Shown: positions 17,944 to 27,275, numbered from the stretch's first letter. The stretch is DNA of 64,000 nt from Phaeobacter sp. 22II1-1F12B (GCF_002210165.1 NZ_AQQP01000001.1:310001-374000), one strand, 5' to 3'. Made by a program: numbers and translations. The notes: generated from the letters alone by a model not told the origin.

Positions 17944-18250
17944 GAACGAATCATAAAAGTCGGGTCTAATGACAGACTCATAGATTGCAGCGACAACGCG
18001 TTCCCGCGTCGTAGCCTCTGGTTGGTAACTTTTGGGTGAGTCACGAATGGTGCAATATCCCTTTGGGTTGCTGGGTGCGACTTAATTTTGATCGAAACAA
18101 CTTTTGTACATGGCTTTTGATCCATTTGGGTCATGGCAAAAATATGCCGTCAGGTTAACAATTGGTTATCGTTCCTTTCGTGAGTGGCGATCATTTCAGT
18201 GACCATTTCAGGGCTATTTTTTCCGCCCGTACCCATTTCCATACTTTCTA

Positions 18251-18278
18251 CCGCTCCGGTTCACCGGGGCGGTTTTTT
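18251..18278 (+). terminator. Orphan rho-independent terminator
   Basis: A 9-base stem (CCGCTCCGG / CCGGGGCGG, one G-T pair) with a TTCA loop is followed by six Ts on the + strand. No + strand gene precedes it: the flanking genes on both sides are leftward, in a 395-base gap (17944-18338). It could end a small RNA starting in the AT-rich stretch around 18130-18200. On the - strand there is no T run, so it does not serve the CDF gene. Confidence 0.7.
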
Positions 18279-18338
18279 AGCTTTCTATGTTCTCGGGAAC
18301 ATGTATCAAAGTCTCGAGATGTCAACTTTTGACGTGTG

Positions 18339-19259
18339 TCAGTGACCGATAAGTTTCGGATTATCGCATATCAGGTCACCGTATTCGAATTCGAGCGTCG
18401 TGTGACTAATACCAAATCTGTCAAGTAAGGTTTGTTTGATGTCCTGCTTGATCCGGGTTTGCTTCAGAAGATCGGACTCCGCGATAAGCACATGGGCTTG
18501 AAGCGCGGTTTCCGACTCTTCCATCTGCCAGAGATGCAGGTGATGGATATCCTCGACTCCGGACGTCTTCAAAATTGCTTCGATGACCTCTTCCGTCTGC
18601 ATGCCGGGCGGACTTCCCAGCATCAGCACCCTGATGACACCACCGATTTCTGCATAAACATGCCAAAGGATGTATCCCGCAATCATCAACGTTACGACGG
18701 GATCAACCCAGTCCCAGCCCAGAACGATGACGGCAAAACCGGCGATGATGACTGCAACCGAACCGAGAGCGTCCGCGAGGTTATGCAGGAACGCCGCCCT
18801 GATGTTCATGCTTTCCTTTGACAACCTATAGGTCAGTGCAGCCGTCACCAGATCGATTACCAGTGCGATGGTTGCAATCGACACGACCATCCAGCCTGCG
18901 ATGGGCTGCGGATCCAAGGCACGCATGACACCTTCGTACCCGAGGTAGAGTGCGATAACGACGAGCGTTGTATAATTGATGAGAGCAGCCACGACTTCGG
19001 CGCGTCCGTAGCCAAAGCTCATATCGGAATCTGCCGGACGGCGCGCAATCTTGCGGGCCACAAATGCGATGATGAGCGAGATCGCATCCGAGAAATTATG
19101 TAGGGCGTCGGCAATCAGTGCGAGGGAGCCGGAAAGAATGCCGCCGATAACCTGAGCGAGAGTCAGTATCATGTTCACGGCGATGGCCCAGGCGACCTTG
19201 GCGTCACCCGCATCGGGATCGATGTGATGGTGGTGATGATGAGAATGATCGTGTGGCAT
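18339..19259 (-). CDS. Cation diffusion facilitator metal exporter (CzcD-like)
   Basis: Inner-membrane proton-coupled exporter for Zn/Cd/Co-type divalent metals, 306 residues. A His-rich cytoplasmic N-terminus (eight of residues 3-12 are His) precedes six transmembrane helices. The transport-site HxxxD pairs are visible in ADALHNFSDA (helix 2) and HNLADALGS (helix 5). The C-terminal cytoplasmic domain (about 215-300) has the VEDIHHLHLWQM strand typical of the family. It is divergent from a MerR gene and is preceded by a MerR-type promoter with a 19-base spacer, so it is probably induced by metal through that regulator. Confidence 0.93.
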   Translation of the reverse strand: MPHDHSHHHHHHIDPDAGDAKVAWAIAVNMILTLAQVIGGILSGSLALIADALHNFSDAISLIIAFVARKIARRPADSDMSFGYGRAEVVAALINYTTLVVIALYLGYEGVMRALDPQPIAGWMVVSIATIALVIDLVTAALTYRLSKESMNIRAAFLHNLADALGSVAVIIAGFAVIVLGWDWVDPVVTLMIAGYILWHVYAEIGGVIRVLMLGSPPGMQTEEVIEAILKTSGVEDIHHLHLWQMEESETALQAHVLIAESDLLKQTRIKQDIKQTLLDRFGISHTTLEFEYGDLICDNPKLIGH

Positions 19260-19286
19260 TTCGGGTCCTGCTACTTGTACAAGCCC

Positions 19287-19317
19287 AAGGTAATTGCTCT
19301 AGTAACTAGAGGTTCAA
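19287..19317 (-). promoter_or_regulatory. MerR-type promoter/operator of the CDF gene
   Basis: On the - strand, TTGAAC (19312-19317) and TACCTT (19287-19292) are separated by 19 bases, the overlong spacer typical of MerR-activated promoters. The spacer begins with the perfect palindrome CTCTAGTTACTAGAG (19297-19311), the expected position for a MerR dimer. It lies between the divergent CDF exporter and MerR genes. Confidence 0.7.
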
Positions 19318-19329
19318 GAGGTGATCTGA

Positions 19330-19800
19330 ATGTTTTCCATAGGCCAGCTTTCCCGTCGGACGGGGGTCAAGGTTCCGACGATCAGATATTACGAAGATCG
19401 GGGTCTTCTCCCGCAGCCTGAACGTTCATCTGGCAATCAACGCCGCTATGGTGATCAAACGCTGAAGCTGCTGGAATTCATAAAGCATACCCGTCAGTTG
19501 GGTTTGCCGCTGGAAGACGTGTCGGAACTGATTTCATTGCAGGAAAAGAGTGGACCGGCGCTTTCCAAGGCACATGAAATCGCGCTGCGCCAGCGAAACC
19601 TTTTGCGCGAGCGTATTGAAGAGTTGCAAAAGCTGGAGGCGGAACTCGAGCGGATTTCGAATGCGTGCAGGCATCCTCATGATGAAGCCGAGGATGCGGG
19701 GGAATGTGCCGTCATGAACGGGTTTTCGGATCATGGTGCGTGCGAACACGCGCACAAATCCTCTGTGTTCAGTGGAAACCTGCCTGTACAGACGGGTTAG
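19330..19800 (+). CDS. MerR-family metal-responsive regulator (ZntR/CadR-like)
   Basis: A 156-residue regulator. The N-terminal MerR helix-turn-helix (residues 2-70) has the signature VPTIRYYEDRGLLP and SGNQRRYGDQ; a long dimerisation helix spans about 75-110. The metal-binding tail has Cys113, His115, His117 and Cys126 in the ZntR-like arrangement, plus extra Cys138/His140/His142. The usual metal Cys at the start of the dimer helix (position 79 in ZntR) appears to be Ser79. It probably activates the divergent CDF exporter. The stop overlaps that of the HIT gene by two bases. Confidence 0.9.
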   Translation: MFSIGQLSRRTGVKVPTIRYYEDRGLLPQPERSSGNQRRYGDQTLKLLEFIKHTRQLGLPLEDVSELISLQEKSGPALSKAHEIALRQRNLLRERIEELQKLEAELERISNACRHPHDEAEDAGECAVMNGFSDHGACEHAHKSSVFSGNLPVQTG

Positions 19801-20216
19801 TCCAAGGCCTTCCGGATCTTGTCGGCGACCGCGGCAATTTGGTCCAGATCTCCCATCTGACCCGGAGGACGCAGGACGTCGCCCTGACGGCGGGGCAGGA
19901 TATGAAAGTGGAGATGAAATACTTCCTGTCCGCCGGGAGCCTCGTTGAATTGCTGAATTGTCACACCTTCGGCGTCCAACCCCTTCATCACGGCCTTGCT
20001 GATTTTCTGAACCGTGGTCATGACGCTGGCAAGCTGTTCCGGGCTGGCGTCCAGAACATTACGGCAGGGGGTCTTTGGTATGACAAGACAATGTCCATCG
20101 GCCCTTGGCATGATATCCATGAAGACAAGCGTGTCATCATCTTCGAAAACGCGTGTCGCGGGTAGCTCATCCCGCAGGATTTTTGCAAAGATATTGTCGT
20201 CCTGATACTCGGCCAT
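19797..20216 (-). CDS. HIT-family nucleotide-binding protein
   Basis: Small histidine-triad hydrolase/transferase of 139 residues. The catalytic triad is in VFHLHFHILPR near residue 97, and the N-terminal part AKILRDELPATRVFEDD is typical of the HINT/HIT branch acting on AMP-linked substrates. The start at 20216 is preceded by AGGA at eight bases; an upstream in-frame ATG would add 24 residues lacking family character. Convergent with and slightly overlapping the MerR gene. Confidence 0.9.
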   Translation of the reverse strand: MAEYQDDNIFAKILRDELPATRVFEDDDTLVFMDIMPRADGHCLVIPKTPCRNVLDASPEQLASVMTTVQKISKAVMKGLDAEGVTIQQFNEAPGGQEVFHLHFHILPRRQGDVLRPPGQMGDLDQIAAVADKIRKALD

Positions 20217-20432
20217 TTCGTTTTTCCTGCAAGAAATCATGCATCTCAACCTGTTTCTATTGGTCGTACTCATCAGGTCAAGCGACAAAACCGATCAAGG
20301 GGGCGCGTCAATATATCTTACTCTGGGACGATTTACGCCATTGAAGCACCAGTCAGGTCATTCTAAAACCTGCATGAATACGCAAGCGGCCGGAACAGTG
20401 CTGCGCGCCCATAGCTAACCAGGAGGTGCCCG

Positions 20433-22106
20433 ATGGCAGACGCAGCCATTCACGGCCACGAACACGAGGACACACGCGGGTTTTTCACGCGCTGGTTCAT
20501 GTCCACAAACCACAAGGACATTGGGGTGCTCTACCTCATAGTGGCCGCAATTGTTGGTTTCATTTCAGTAGGCTTTACCGTTTTCATGCGGCTCGAGCTT
20601 TTGGAGCCCGGCGTTCAGCACATGTGTCTCGAGGGCGCACGTCTGTTCAGTGACGCGGCGCGCGAATGTACGCCGAATGGTCACCTTTGGAACGTCCTGA
20701 TCACGGGCCACGGCATCCTGATGATGTTCTTCGTGGTGATTCCTGCGCTCTTCGGCGGATTCGGCAACTACTTCATGCCGCTGCAGATCGGTGCGCCGGA
20801 CATGGCGTTCCCGCGGATGAACAACCTTTCCTTCTGGATGTATGTCGCCGGTACGAGCCTTGCAGTTTGTTCGGTTCTGTCGCCCGGCGGCAACGATCAG
20901 CTTGGTGCTGGCGTGGGCTGGGTGCTTTATCCTCCGCTGTCGGTCCGTGAAGGCGGGATGGCGATGGACTTCGCGATCTTCGCGGTTCACCTTTCCGGTG
21001 CGTCTTCGATCCTTGGCGCAATCAACATCATCACCACCTTCCTGAACATGCGCGCCCCCGGCATGACCCTGTTCAAGGTGCCGTTGTTCGCCTGGTCGAT
21101 CTTTGTCACGGCTTGGCTGATCCTTCTCTCCCTGCCGGTTCTGGCGGGCGCGATCACCATGCTCCTGATGGATCGTAACTTTGGCTTCACCTTCTTCGAT
21201 CCGGCCGGTGGCGGTGACCCGATCCTGTACCAGCACATTCTCTGGTTCTTCGGCCACCCCGAAGTGTACATCATCATCCTTCCCGGCTTTGGTATCATCA
21301 GCCACGTGATCGCAACATTCAGCCGCAAGCCGGTGTTCGGCTACCTGCCGATGGTCTGGGCTCTGATCGCGATTGGCGCGCTGGGCTTCGTCGTTTGGGC
21401 GCACCACATGTACACAGTCGGTATGTCGCTTCACCAGCAGGCCTATTTTATGCTGGCGACGATGGTCATCGCCGTGCCAACAGGGGTCAAGGTGTTCAGC
21501 TGGATTGCCACCATGTGGGGCGGTTCCATCGAGTTCAAAACTCCGATGCTCTGGGCGTTTGGCTTCCTGTTCCTCTTCACCGTTGGCGGTGTGACCGGGA
21601 TCGTTCTCAGCCAGGCTGCTGTCGACCGTTACTATCATGACACCTACTATGTCGTGGCGCACTTCCACTACGTCATGAGCCTTGGTGCCGTGTTCGCGAT
21701 CTTTGCGGGTATCTACTTTTACTTCCCCAAGATGACCGGTCGCATGTACCCGGAATGGGCAGGTAAGGTGCACTTCTGGACGATGTTCATTGGCGCAAAC
21801 CTGACCTTCTTCCCGCAGCACTTCCTGGGCCGTCAGGGCATGCCGCGCCGCTACATCGACTATCCCGAAGCGTTTGCCTACTGGAACGCTTGGTCGAGCT
21901 GGGGTGCCTTCCTGTCCTTCGCATCGTTCCTCTTCTTCTTCGGCGTCATCATCTATAGCCTGCGCGCAGGTGCCAAGGTGACCGAAGCCAACCCGTGGAA
22001 CGAATATGCGGATACGCTGGAATGGACTCTGCCGAGCCCGCCGCCCGAGCATACGTTCGAGATTCTTCCCAAGCAGGAAGACTGGGACAAGCACCACGCG
22101 CACTAA
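20433..22106 (+). CDS. ctaD: Cytochrome c oxidase subunit I (aa3-type)
   Basis: Catalytic heme-copper subunit of terminal oxidase, 557 residues, 12 transmembrane helices. The Cu-B ligand His and cross-linked Tyr are in [13 protein letters not shown], the paired His ligands in [10 protein letters not shown], and the heme ligands in [20 protein letters not shown] sits seven bases before the ATG. The other cta genes are absent here, as is common in Rhodobacteraceae, where ctaD stands alone. A strong terminator follows at 22132. Confidence 0.98.
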   Translation: MADAAIHGHEHEDTRGFFTRWFMSTNHKDIGVLYLIVAAIVGFISVGFTVFMRLELLEPGVQHMCLEGARLFSDAARECTPNGHLWNVLITGHGILMMFFVVIPALFGGFGNYFMPLQIGAPDMAFPRMNNLSFWMYVAGTSLAVCSVLSPGGNDQLGAGVGWVLYPPLSVREGGMAMDFAIFAVHLSGASSILGAINIITTFLNMRAPGMTLFKVPLFAWSIFVTAWLILLSLPVLAGAITMLLMDRNFGFTFFDPAGGGDPILYQHILWFFGHPEVYIIILPGFGIISHVIATFSRKPVFGYLPMVWALIAIGALGFVVWAHHMYTVGMSLHQQAYFMLATMVIAVPTGVKVFSWIATMWGGSIEFKTPMLWAFGFLFLFTVGGVTGIVLSQAAVDRYYHDTYYVVAHFHYVMSLGAVFAIFAGIYFYFPKMTGRMYPEWAGKVHFWTMFIGANLTFFPQHFLGRQGMPRRYIDYPEAFAYWNAWSSWGAFLSFASFLFFFGVIIYSLRAGAKVTEANPWNEYADTLEWTLPSPPPEHTFEILPKQEDWDKHHAH

Positions 22107-22131
22107 GCGCTGGGGTCGCACAGAAAATCAG

Positions 22132-22159
22132 GAGCCCCGGCAGATGCCGGGGCTCTTTT
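22132..22159 (+). terminator. Rho-independent terminator of ctaD
   Basis: A perfect 10-base GC-rich stem (GAGCCCCGGC / GCCGGGGCTC) with an AGAT loop is followed by TTTT, 25 bases after the ctaD stop. Confidence 0.92.
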
Positions 22160-22240
22160 CATATTCGGCATTGGAAGGTTCGCGGTGTTCTCAGCCAGTT
22201 GAACTCAAATGGTCCGATCCGTTCAAACAAGGCGCTTTCG

Positions 22241-22726
22241 ATGCCGTATCAATGGGAAAGTCAGGAAGAACCGGTCCGGACCCTCAAGCTTTGGCCGCAT
22301 CAAAGCCTTCAGCCGCGGGGGTTCGTCATTTTTATCGGTGCGACCTGCGCGATGCTTCTTTTGCCGCTTCTTCCATTGTTGGGAAGCGTGCTGCTGTGGC
22401 TATTGCTTCCATTCTTGGCGACGGCCGTATTCGGCGTATGGTTCGCGATCGGGAAAAGCAGAAAGAACGCGCGGATTCTCGAAATCCTGACGCTTACGGA
22501 CGAAGTGGTACGTCTCGAAAGACACACGCCCAAAAAAGACGTGAAAGAATGGGAATGCAACCGGTACTGGGCACGCCCGCAAATACACGACAAGGATGGT
22601 CCAGTCCCCTATTACGTGACGCTAAAGGGAGCGGGCCGAGAAGTCGAAATTGGTGCGTTTCTGTCGGAAGACGAACGCCGGGCACTTTTTGATGACCTGT
22701 GCCGGATCCTGCCGAGTAGGGCCTAG
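22241..22726 (+). CDS. DUF2244-family membrane protein
   Basis: A 161-residue protein with two closely spaced hydrophobic helices (about residues 25-65) followed by a soluble C-terminal domain whose RLERHTPKKDVKEWECNRYWAR segment matches the DUF2244 pattern found beside cytochrome oxidase genes in alphaproteobacteria. The start at 22241 gives the usual short polar N-terminus; longer in-frame starts run back through the ctaD terminator. Function unknown; the position after ctaD suggests a role linked to the respiratory membrane, but that is only association. Confidence 0.85.
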   Translation: MPYQWESQEEPVRTLKLWPHQSLQPRGFVIFIGATCAMLLLPLLPLLGSVLLWLLLPFLATAVFGVWFAIGKSRKNARILEILTLTDEVVRLERHTPKKDVKEWECNRYWARPQIHDKDGPVPYYVTLKGAGREVEIGAFLSEDERRALFDDLCRILPSRA

Positions 22727-22751
22727 ATGCACAGCGCTTGGAGGAGGTTTC

Positions 22752-23219
22752 TTACCCCGAGCAGAGCCGGTCTTTTACGAGCGGGCCTACTTTCCCGAAA
22801 TCCATCTGGCCCGTGTAGCGTGATTTCAGTTCCGCCATGACCTTACCCATGTCCCGGATGCTTTCGGCTCCGGTGGTATCGATGGCCTTGTCCACGGCCT
22901 GAGTCATCTGACGTTCGTCAAGCTGCGGTGGCAGGAATTCTTCGATGACCTTCATCTCTGCCAGTTCGCGGTCGGACAGATCGAGGCGTCCGCCTTCTTC
23001 GTAGGCTATCGCGCTTTCATGACGCTGTTTCATCATCTTTCCGAGGATGGAAAGCACCTGCGCGTCGCCGACACCATTGGCTTCACTGTCATCGCTCCGC
23101 GCGGCAATGTCCTGATCTTTGATTGCCGCGTTAATGAGCCTGAGCGTAGAAAGCCGGGTCGCTGCTTTGTCCCGCATTGCCTGTTTCAGGGCGTCATTCA
23201 CCCTAGACCGCAAGTCCAT
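22752..23219 (-). CDS. yqeY: GatB/YqeY domain protein
   Basis: Helical protein of 155 residues homologous to the C-terminal tRNA-binding domain of GatB. It starts MDLRSRVNDALKQAM and carries the usual LSTLRLINAAIKDQDIA and LPPQLDE motifs. The ATG at 23219 has GGGATGGGA upstream; an in-frame ATG at 23237 would add six residues. Its cellular role is poorly defined; it may help tRNA-dependent amidation. Divergent from carA with a 181-base gap, a pairing common in alphaproteobacteria. Confidence 0.9.
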   Translation of the reverse strand: MDLRSRVNDALKQAMRDKAATRLSTLRLINAAIKDQDIAARSDDSEANGVGDAQVLSILGKMMKQRHESAIAYEEGGRLDLSDRELAEMKVIEEFLPPQLDERQMTQAVDKAIDTTGAESIRDMGKVMAELKSRYTGQMDFGKVGPLVKDRLCSG

Positions 23220-23400
23220 CTTTTGTCCCATCCCCATGGATCATGAAGTCTCTCACTTTACTAAAAGCGTGTAGTTCTGACAATATCGCTTTCGCGACGT
23301 AACTTTTTCCTTAACTTGAACCCGGCACTGCGACAGCGGGTTGACCACGGCTGCGCCGCCTCATAGTACTCCATGAATTTGCCGAAATCGGAGTCGTATC

Positions 23401-24564
23401 ATGGTCGCCACAGCCCCCGCGAAGCCTACTGCATGTCTCGCTCTTGCCGATGGGACAATCTTTTACGGTGTCGGTTTCGGAGCTGTCGGTCAGACAGTGG
23501 CCGAGCTTTGCTTTAACACGGCGATGACCGGCTATCAGGAGATCATGACTGATCCTTCCTATGCGGGTCAGATCGTAACCTTTACTTTCCCGCATATCGG
23601 AAATGTTGGTGTAAACCCGGATGACGACGAAACAGGTGATCCGGTTGCCGCTGGCATGATTGTCAAATGGGACCCGACTGTCGCCAGCAACTGGAGAAGT
23701 GCCGACGAACTGAAAGTATGGCTGGAAAGACGCGGACGGATCGCGATGGGTGGTGTAGATACCCGGCGTCTGACCCGTGCGATCCGCCAGCAAGGTGCCC
23801 CCCACGTCGCACTGGCACACGATCCCGACGGTAATTTCGATATCGAGGCGCTTGTCGCTGCCGCGCGTGCATTCCGGGGGCTCGAGGGCGTGGATCTGGC
23901 AAAGGATGTGACCTGCGCGCAGTCCTACCGTTGGAATGAAATGCGTTGGGCATGGCCTGAAGGTTATACCGCGCAAGCGGATCCGAAATACAAAGTCGTT
24001 GCCGTCGACTACGGCGCAAAGCGCAACATCCTGCGCTGCCTTGCCAGCGTCGGCTGTGATGTAACGGTTCTTCCGGCATCGGCGACGGCGGAAGACGTCC
24101 TTGCGCACAATCCCGATGGATTGTTCCTGTCCAATGGGCCCGGGGATCCTGCAGCGACAGGTGAATACGCGGTTCCCATGATTCAGGAAGTGATTGGGAA
24201 AACGGAGCTTCCGGTATTTGGCATTTGCCTTGGACACCAGATGTTGGCGCTCGCTCTCGGCGCCAAGACGGTCAAAATGAACCACGGGCACCATGGTGCC
24301 AATCACCCAGTGAAAGACCTGGAAACCGGTAAGGTGGAAATCACGTCCATGAACCACGGTTTTGCCGTGGATGCCCAGACGCTACCAAATGGCGTTCGGG
24401 AGACCCACCGTTCCCTGTTTGACGGTTCCAACTGCGGTATTCGTATGACTGATCGCCCGGTCTGGTCGGTTCAATATCACCCCGAGGCAAGCCCGGGGCC
24501 GCAGGACAGCTTCTACCTCTTCGAAAGGTTCGCAGAGGCAATGAAAGAGCGCGCGTCTGCCTGA
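23401..24564 (+). CDS. carA: Carbamoyl-phosphate synthase small subunit
   Basis: Glutamine amidotransferase subunit that supplies ammonia to CarB for arginine and pyrimidine synthesis; 387 residues. The N-terminal domain has the signature FNTAMTGYQEIMTDPSY and the class I amidotransferase domain has the nucleophile Cys in VFGICLGHQML, with the His-Glu pair in QYHPEASPGP. carB is not in the window, and separation of the two is common in this group. Confidence 0.97.
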   Translation: MVATAPAKPTACLALADGTIFYGVGFGAVGQTVAELCFNTAMTGYQEIMTDPSYAGQIVTFTFPHIGNVGVNPDDDETGDPVAAGMIVKWDPTVASNWRSADELKVWLERRGRIAMGGVDTRRLTRAIRQQGAPHVALAHDPDGNFDIEALVAAARAFRGLEGVDLAKDVTCAQSYRWNEMRWAWPEGYTAQADPKYKVVAVDYGAKRNILRCLASVGCDVTVLPASATAEDVLAHNPDGLFLSNGPGDPAATGEYAVPMIQEVIGKTELPVFGICLGHQMLALALGAKTVKMNHGHHGANHPVKDLETGKVEITSMNHGFAVDAQTLPNGVRETHRSLFDGSNCGIRMTDRPVWSVQYHPEASPGPQDSFYLFERFAEAMKERASA

Positions 24565-24655
24565 GAGTGGCACCGGCGCGCCAAAAAGGAAAATTTACCT
24601 CTCTTTAAGGGTAACCAGCCAACTCTGACCTATCCGGTTCGGAAGGCAGCTACCC

Positions 24656-26527
24656 ATGGAAAGAGGTACCTTGGTTCACGATGGTGGCGCCAATACGGCC
24701 GAGCGTATGCCAATTGGCCGCCACTTGGTTGAAAATGGATCGATTACCTCTTCGCAACTGATAGCCGCGCTTCAGCTTCAGGCGACAATCGATGCTCCCT
24801 TGGGCGAAATCCTTGTCGCCGAAGGGATTGCGAAGAAGCAGGATGTCGAGAGAGGCCTAGCGCAACAATTCCCTCTCCCCAAAGCGGATTTTGATAAAGA
24901 GCCTGTAAATACGGAACTGTGCAAATTTCGTCCGCCGCGGTTCTGGGTGAAAAACCGGCTGTTGCCTTGGAAGAATGACGGTAGCCGTGTGTTGATTGCC
25001 ACGGAACGCCCTGATCGCTTCGAAGACATGCGCAGCAGGCTTGAAGCGAATTTCGGATCTCTCGCACCGGTTCTTGGCGAATCCGACGATATCATCAGAT
25101 CCATCAGCATGTTGTTCGGACGTCAGTTGGCAGTGGCAGCCAATGAACGCGTCGATGCTGAATTCAGTTGCCGGAACTGGCACTGGAGCGCGCGCCTGAT
25201 CTTACCTCTTTTCCTGGTGGCTATCGGAACGGGGTTCTATCACTTCCCGACACTCGGGTTCTTCTTCGCCACTCTTGTCGCGCTTTCAGCGCTTGTTCTG
25301 TTCGCTTGTCTCAGGTTCACGGCGTTCATCGCTCATATGACGGACAACGACCTTCTTGCCGTTCCGCGTGGCCGGACCGTAGTGAAGGAGGAGAAGTGGC
25401 GAAAGCCAAAGGTGTCAGTCCTTGTTCCGCTTTACCGGGAAAAAGAAATCGTGAACACGCTGGTGGCCCGGCTAAGTCGCCTGACGTACCCAAAGGCGGT
25501 GCTCGAGGTGCTACTGGTGTTGGAAGAACGGGACGATGTCACGCGCCGTACACTGGCCGAAACTACCTTACCCAGATGGATGCGTGTCGTGGAGGTTCCC
25601 GCAACAGGCGGCGTCAAAACGAAACCACGCGCCATGAACTATGCGCTCGACTTCTGCGGGGGTGAGATCGTCGGTGTCTGGGATGCCGAGGATGCACCGG
25701 CTTTTGACCAGATCGAACGCGTCGTCGAAAGATTTGCATCGGCGCCTGAGGACGTTGTCTGTCTTCAGGGTGTATTGGATTACTACAATCCGCGTACCAA
25801 CTGGATTTCTCGATGTTTTACTATTGAATACGCCGCCTGGTTTCGTGTGATCCTGCCGGGCCTCGCGCGCCTTGGCTTGATCGTTCCACTTGGTGGCACA
25901 ACGCTTTTTTTTCGCAGGGACAAGCTGGAAGAGCTTGGCGGGTGGGACGCTCACAACGTGACCGAAGATGCCGATCTGGGTGTAAGACTTTCCCGGTGGG
26001 GATACCGCACCGAAATGATCGATACCGTGACCTATGAGGAAGCGAATTGCCGGGTCTGGCCATGGATCAAGCAAAGATCGCGGTGGCTAAAGGGTTTCAT
26101 GGTCACCTATATCGTCCATATGCGGCGTCCCTTGAAGCTCTACCGCGACATTGGTCCTCTGAAATTTCTGAGCTTTCAGGCGTTCTTCCTCGGCACTCTA
26201 AGCCAGTTCCTGTTGGCCCCTTTCATCTGGACGTTCTGGCTTTTCCTGTTTGGCGTTCCGCATCCTCTGGAGGGATTTGCACCCTATGAATATCTGCTGG
26301 GCGTGATGCTTTTCTTTTTTTGCATAGAGTTGATGGGGTTCATCATCGCCATGGTCGCGGTATCGAAATCCGACAGGCGCTTCCTGATGATATGGGTGCC
26401 AGCGATGCTATTGTATTTCCCTTTAGGCACAGTCGCCGCGATCAAGGCATTGGTAGAGCTGATGGTGGCCCCATATTACTGGGACAAGACCCAGCATGGC
26501 ATTGTATTGGCTGACGAATGTGTCTGA
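24656..26527 (+). CDS. Family 2 glycosyltransferase with N-terminal MshEN-like domain
   Basis: A 623-residue membrane synthase. Residues about 18-72 contain two tandem copies of the MshEN c-di-GMP-binding pattern (PIGRHLVENGSITSSQLI and PLGEILVAEGIAKKQDVE, each ending near a Gln). Two helices at about 180-220 lead to a GT2 catalytic domain with DxD in WDAEDAP (Asp343, Asp346), TED (437-439) and QRSRW (473-477), the processive-synthase signature. Four or five helices follow to the C-terminus. It probably polymerises an exopolysaccharide across the inner membrane under c-di-GMP control. No partner polysaccharide genes are adjacent. The sugar is unknown. Confidence 0.88.
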   Translation: MERGTLVHDGGANTAERMPIGRHLVENGSITSSQLIAALQLQATIDAPLGEILVAEGIAKKQDVERGLAQQFPLPKADFDKEPVNTELCKFRPPRFWVKNRLLPWKNDGSRVLIATERPDRFEDMRSRLEANFGSLAPVLGESDDIIRSISMLFGRQLAVAANERVDAEFSCRNWHWSARLILPLFLVAIGTGFYHFPTLGFFFATLVALSALVLFACLRFTAFIAHMTDNDLLAVPRGRTVVKEEKWRKPKVSVLVPLYREKEIVNTLVARLSRLTYPKAVLEVLLVLEERDDVTRRTLAETTLPRWMRVVEVPATGGVKTKPRAMNYALDFCGGEIVGVWDAEDAPAFDQIERVVERFASAPEDVVCLQGVLDYYNPRTNWISRCFTIEYAAWFRVILPGLARLGLIVPLGGTTLFFRRDKLEELGGWDAHNVTEDADLGVRLSRWGYRTEMIDTVTYEEANCRVWPWIKQRSRWLKGFMVTYIVHMRRPLKLYRDIGPLKFLSFQAFFLGTLSQFLLAPFIWTFWLFLFGVPHPLEGFAPYEYLLGVMLFFFCIELMGFIIAMVAVSKSDRRFLMIWVPAMLLYFPLGTVAAIKALVELMVAPYYWDKTQHGIVLADECV

Positions 26528-26530
26528 TCT

Positions 26531-27175
26531 TTAACCGCGCCTGTCGGCATCCTGTTTCAGTCTCGTCTTGAAAGCGACCGAGATATGATCCTGTAAGGCA
26601 CGTTCGGCGGAATCCTCATCGCGTTTTTCTATGGCCGCGACAATCTTGCGATGTTCAGCTTGGGCGATTTCACCCCGGCCCTCGGCTGCAAGGGAAGTTG
26701 TCGCCATAAGGGCCATTGTCCGGTGCACCAGATCCAATTGTTGCACCAGGTATCTGTTATGCGAGGCAAGTTGTATCTGCTTGTGAAAGCGCCGGTTTGA
26801 CCGTGCAAGCGCTGGTGGGTCGTGGATCAGGGCGTCATCCGCCTCTACCATCTCGCGCAGCACGGTAATTTCCTCTTCATTCGCATGGCGGGCTGCAAGC
26901 CGGGCGGCTAACCCCTCCAATTCGCGGCGCACGACATAAAGTTCGGCCATCTGGTTGTGATCCAGGGAAGCCACGATGAGTGAACGGCCGTCGCGGGCCA
27001 GAAGCGATTGTGTTTCCAGCCGCTGCAAGGCTTCACGGACGGGTGTGCGAGACACACCCAGTCGTTCTGCTAGGTCGCTTTCAACCAATCGGTCGCCGGG
27101 CTTGTAGTCACCCATGTCAATCGCTTCGAGGATCAGGCTGTACGCATCCGTCTGCGCCGGTTTGTTTTCTTTCAT
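26531..27175 (-). CDS. GntR-family transcriptional regulator, FCD subfamily
   Basis: About 214 residues. The winged helix (residues about 8-70) has the signature LVESDLAERLGVSRTPVREAL; the FCD domain follows (about 80-205; RRFHKQIQLASHN and late AEHRKIV). The start at 27175 has GGTGG five bases upstream; an ATG at 27196 is also possible. No enzyme or transporter cluster is adjacent: the glycosyltransferase converges on it and the HAD gene diverges, so its target is unclear. Confidence 0.88.
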   Translation of the reverse strand: MKENKPAQTDAYSLILEAIDMGDYKPGDRLVESDLAERLGVSRTPVREALQRLETQSLLARDGRSLIVASLDHNQMAELYVVRRELEGLAARLAARHANEEEITVLREMVEADDALIHDPPALARSNRRFHKQIQLASHNRYLVQQLDLVHRTMALMATTSLAAEGRGEIAQAEHRKIVAAIEKRDEDSAERALQDHISVAFKTRLKQDADRRG

Positions 27176-27275
27176 ATGGCCACCGGAAGATTTCATCCCT
27201 AGTGTCTACTCGCGGCGCCGTGACCGGATCAAGCCTGCCGTTGAAAACTCGTTGGTGCTGAGCTAGAGCCTCCCA

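Noticed and set aside
20565-22121. 518-codon leftward frame opposite ctaD
   Set aside because: Antisense by-product of codon bias in ctaD; charged, low-complexity-like product with no family features.
23311-24357. 348-codon leftward frame opposite carA
   Set aside because: carA is certain from its catalytic motifs; the antisense product resembles nothing.
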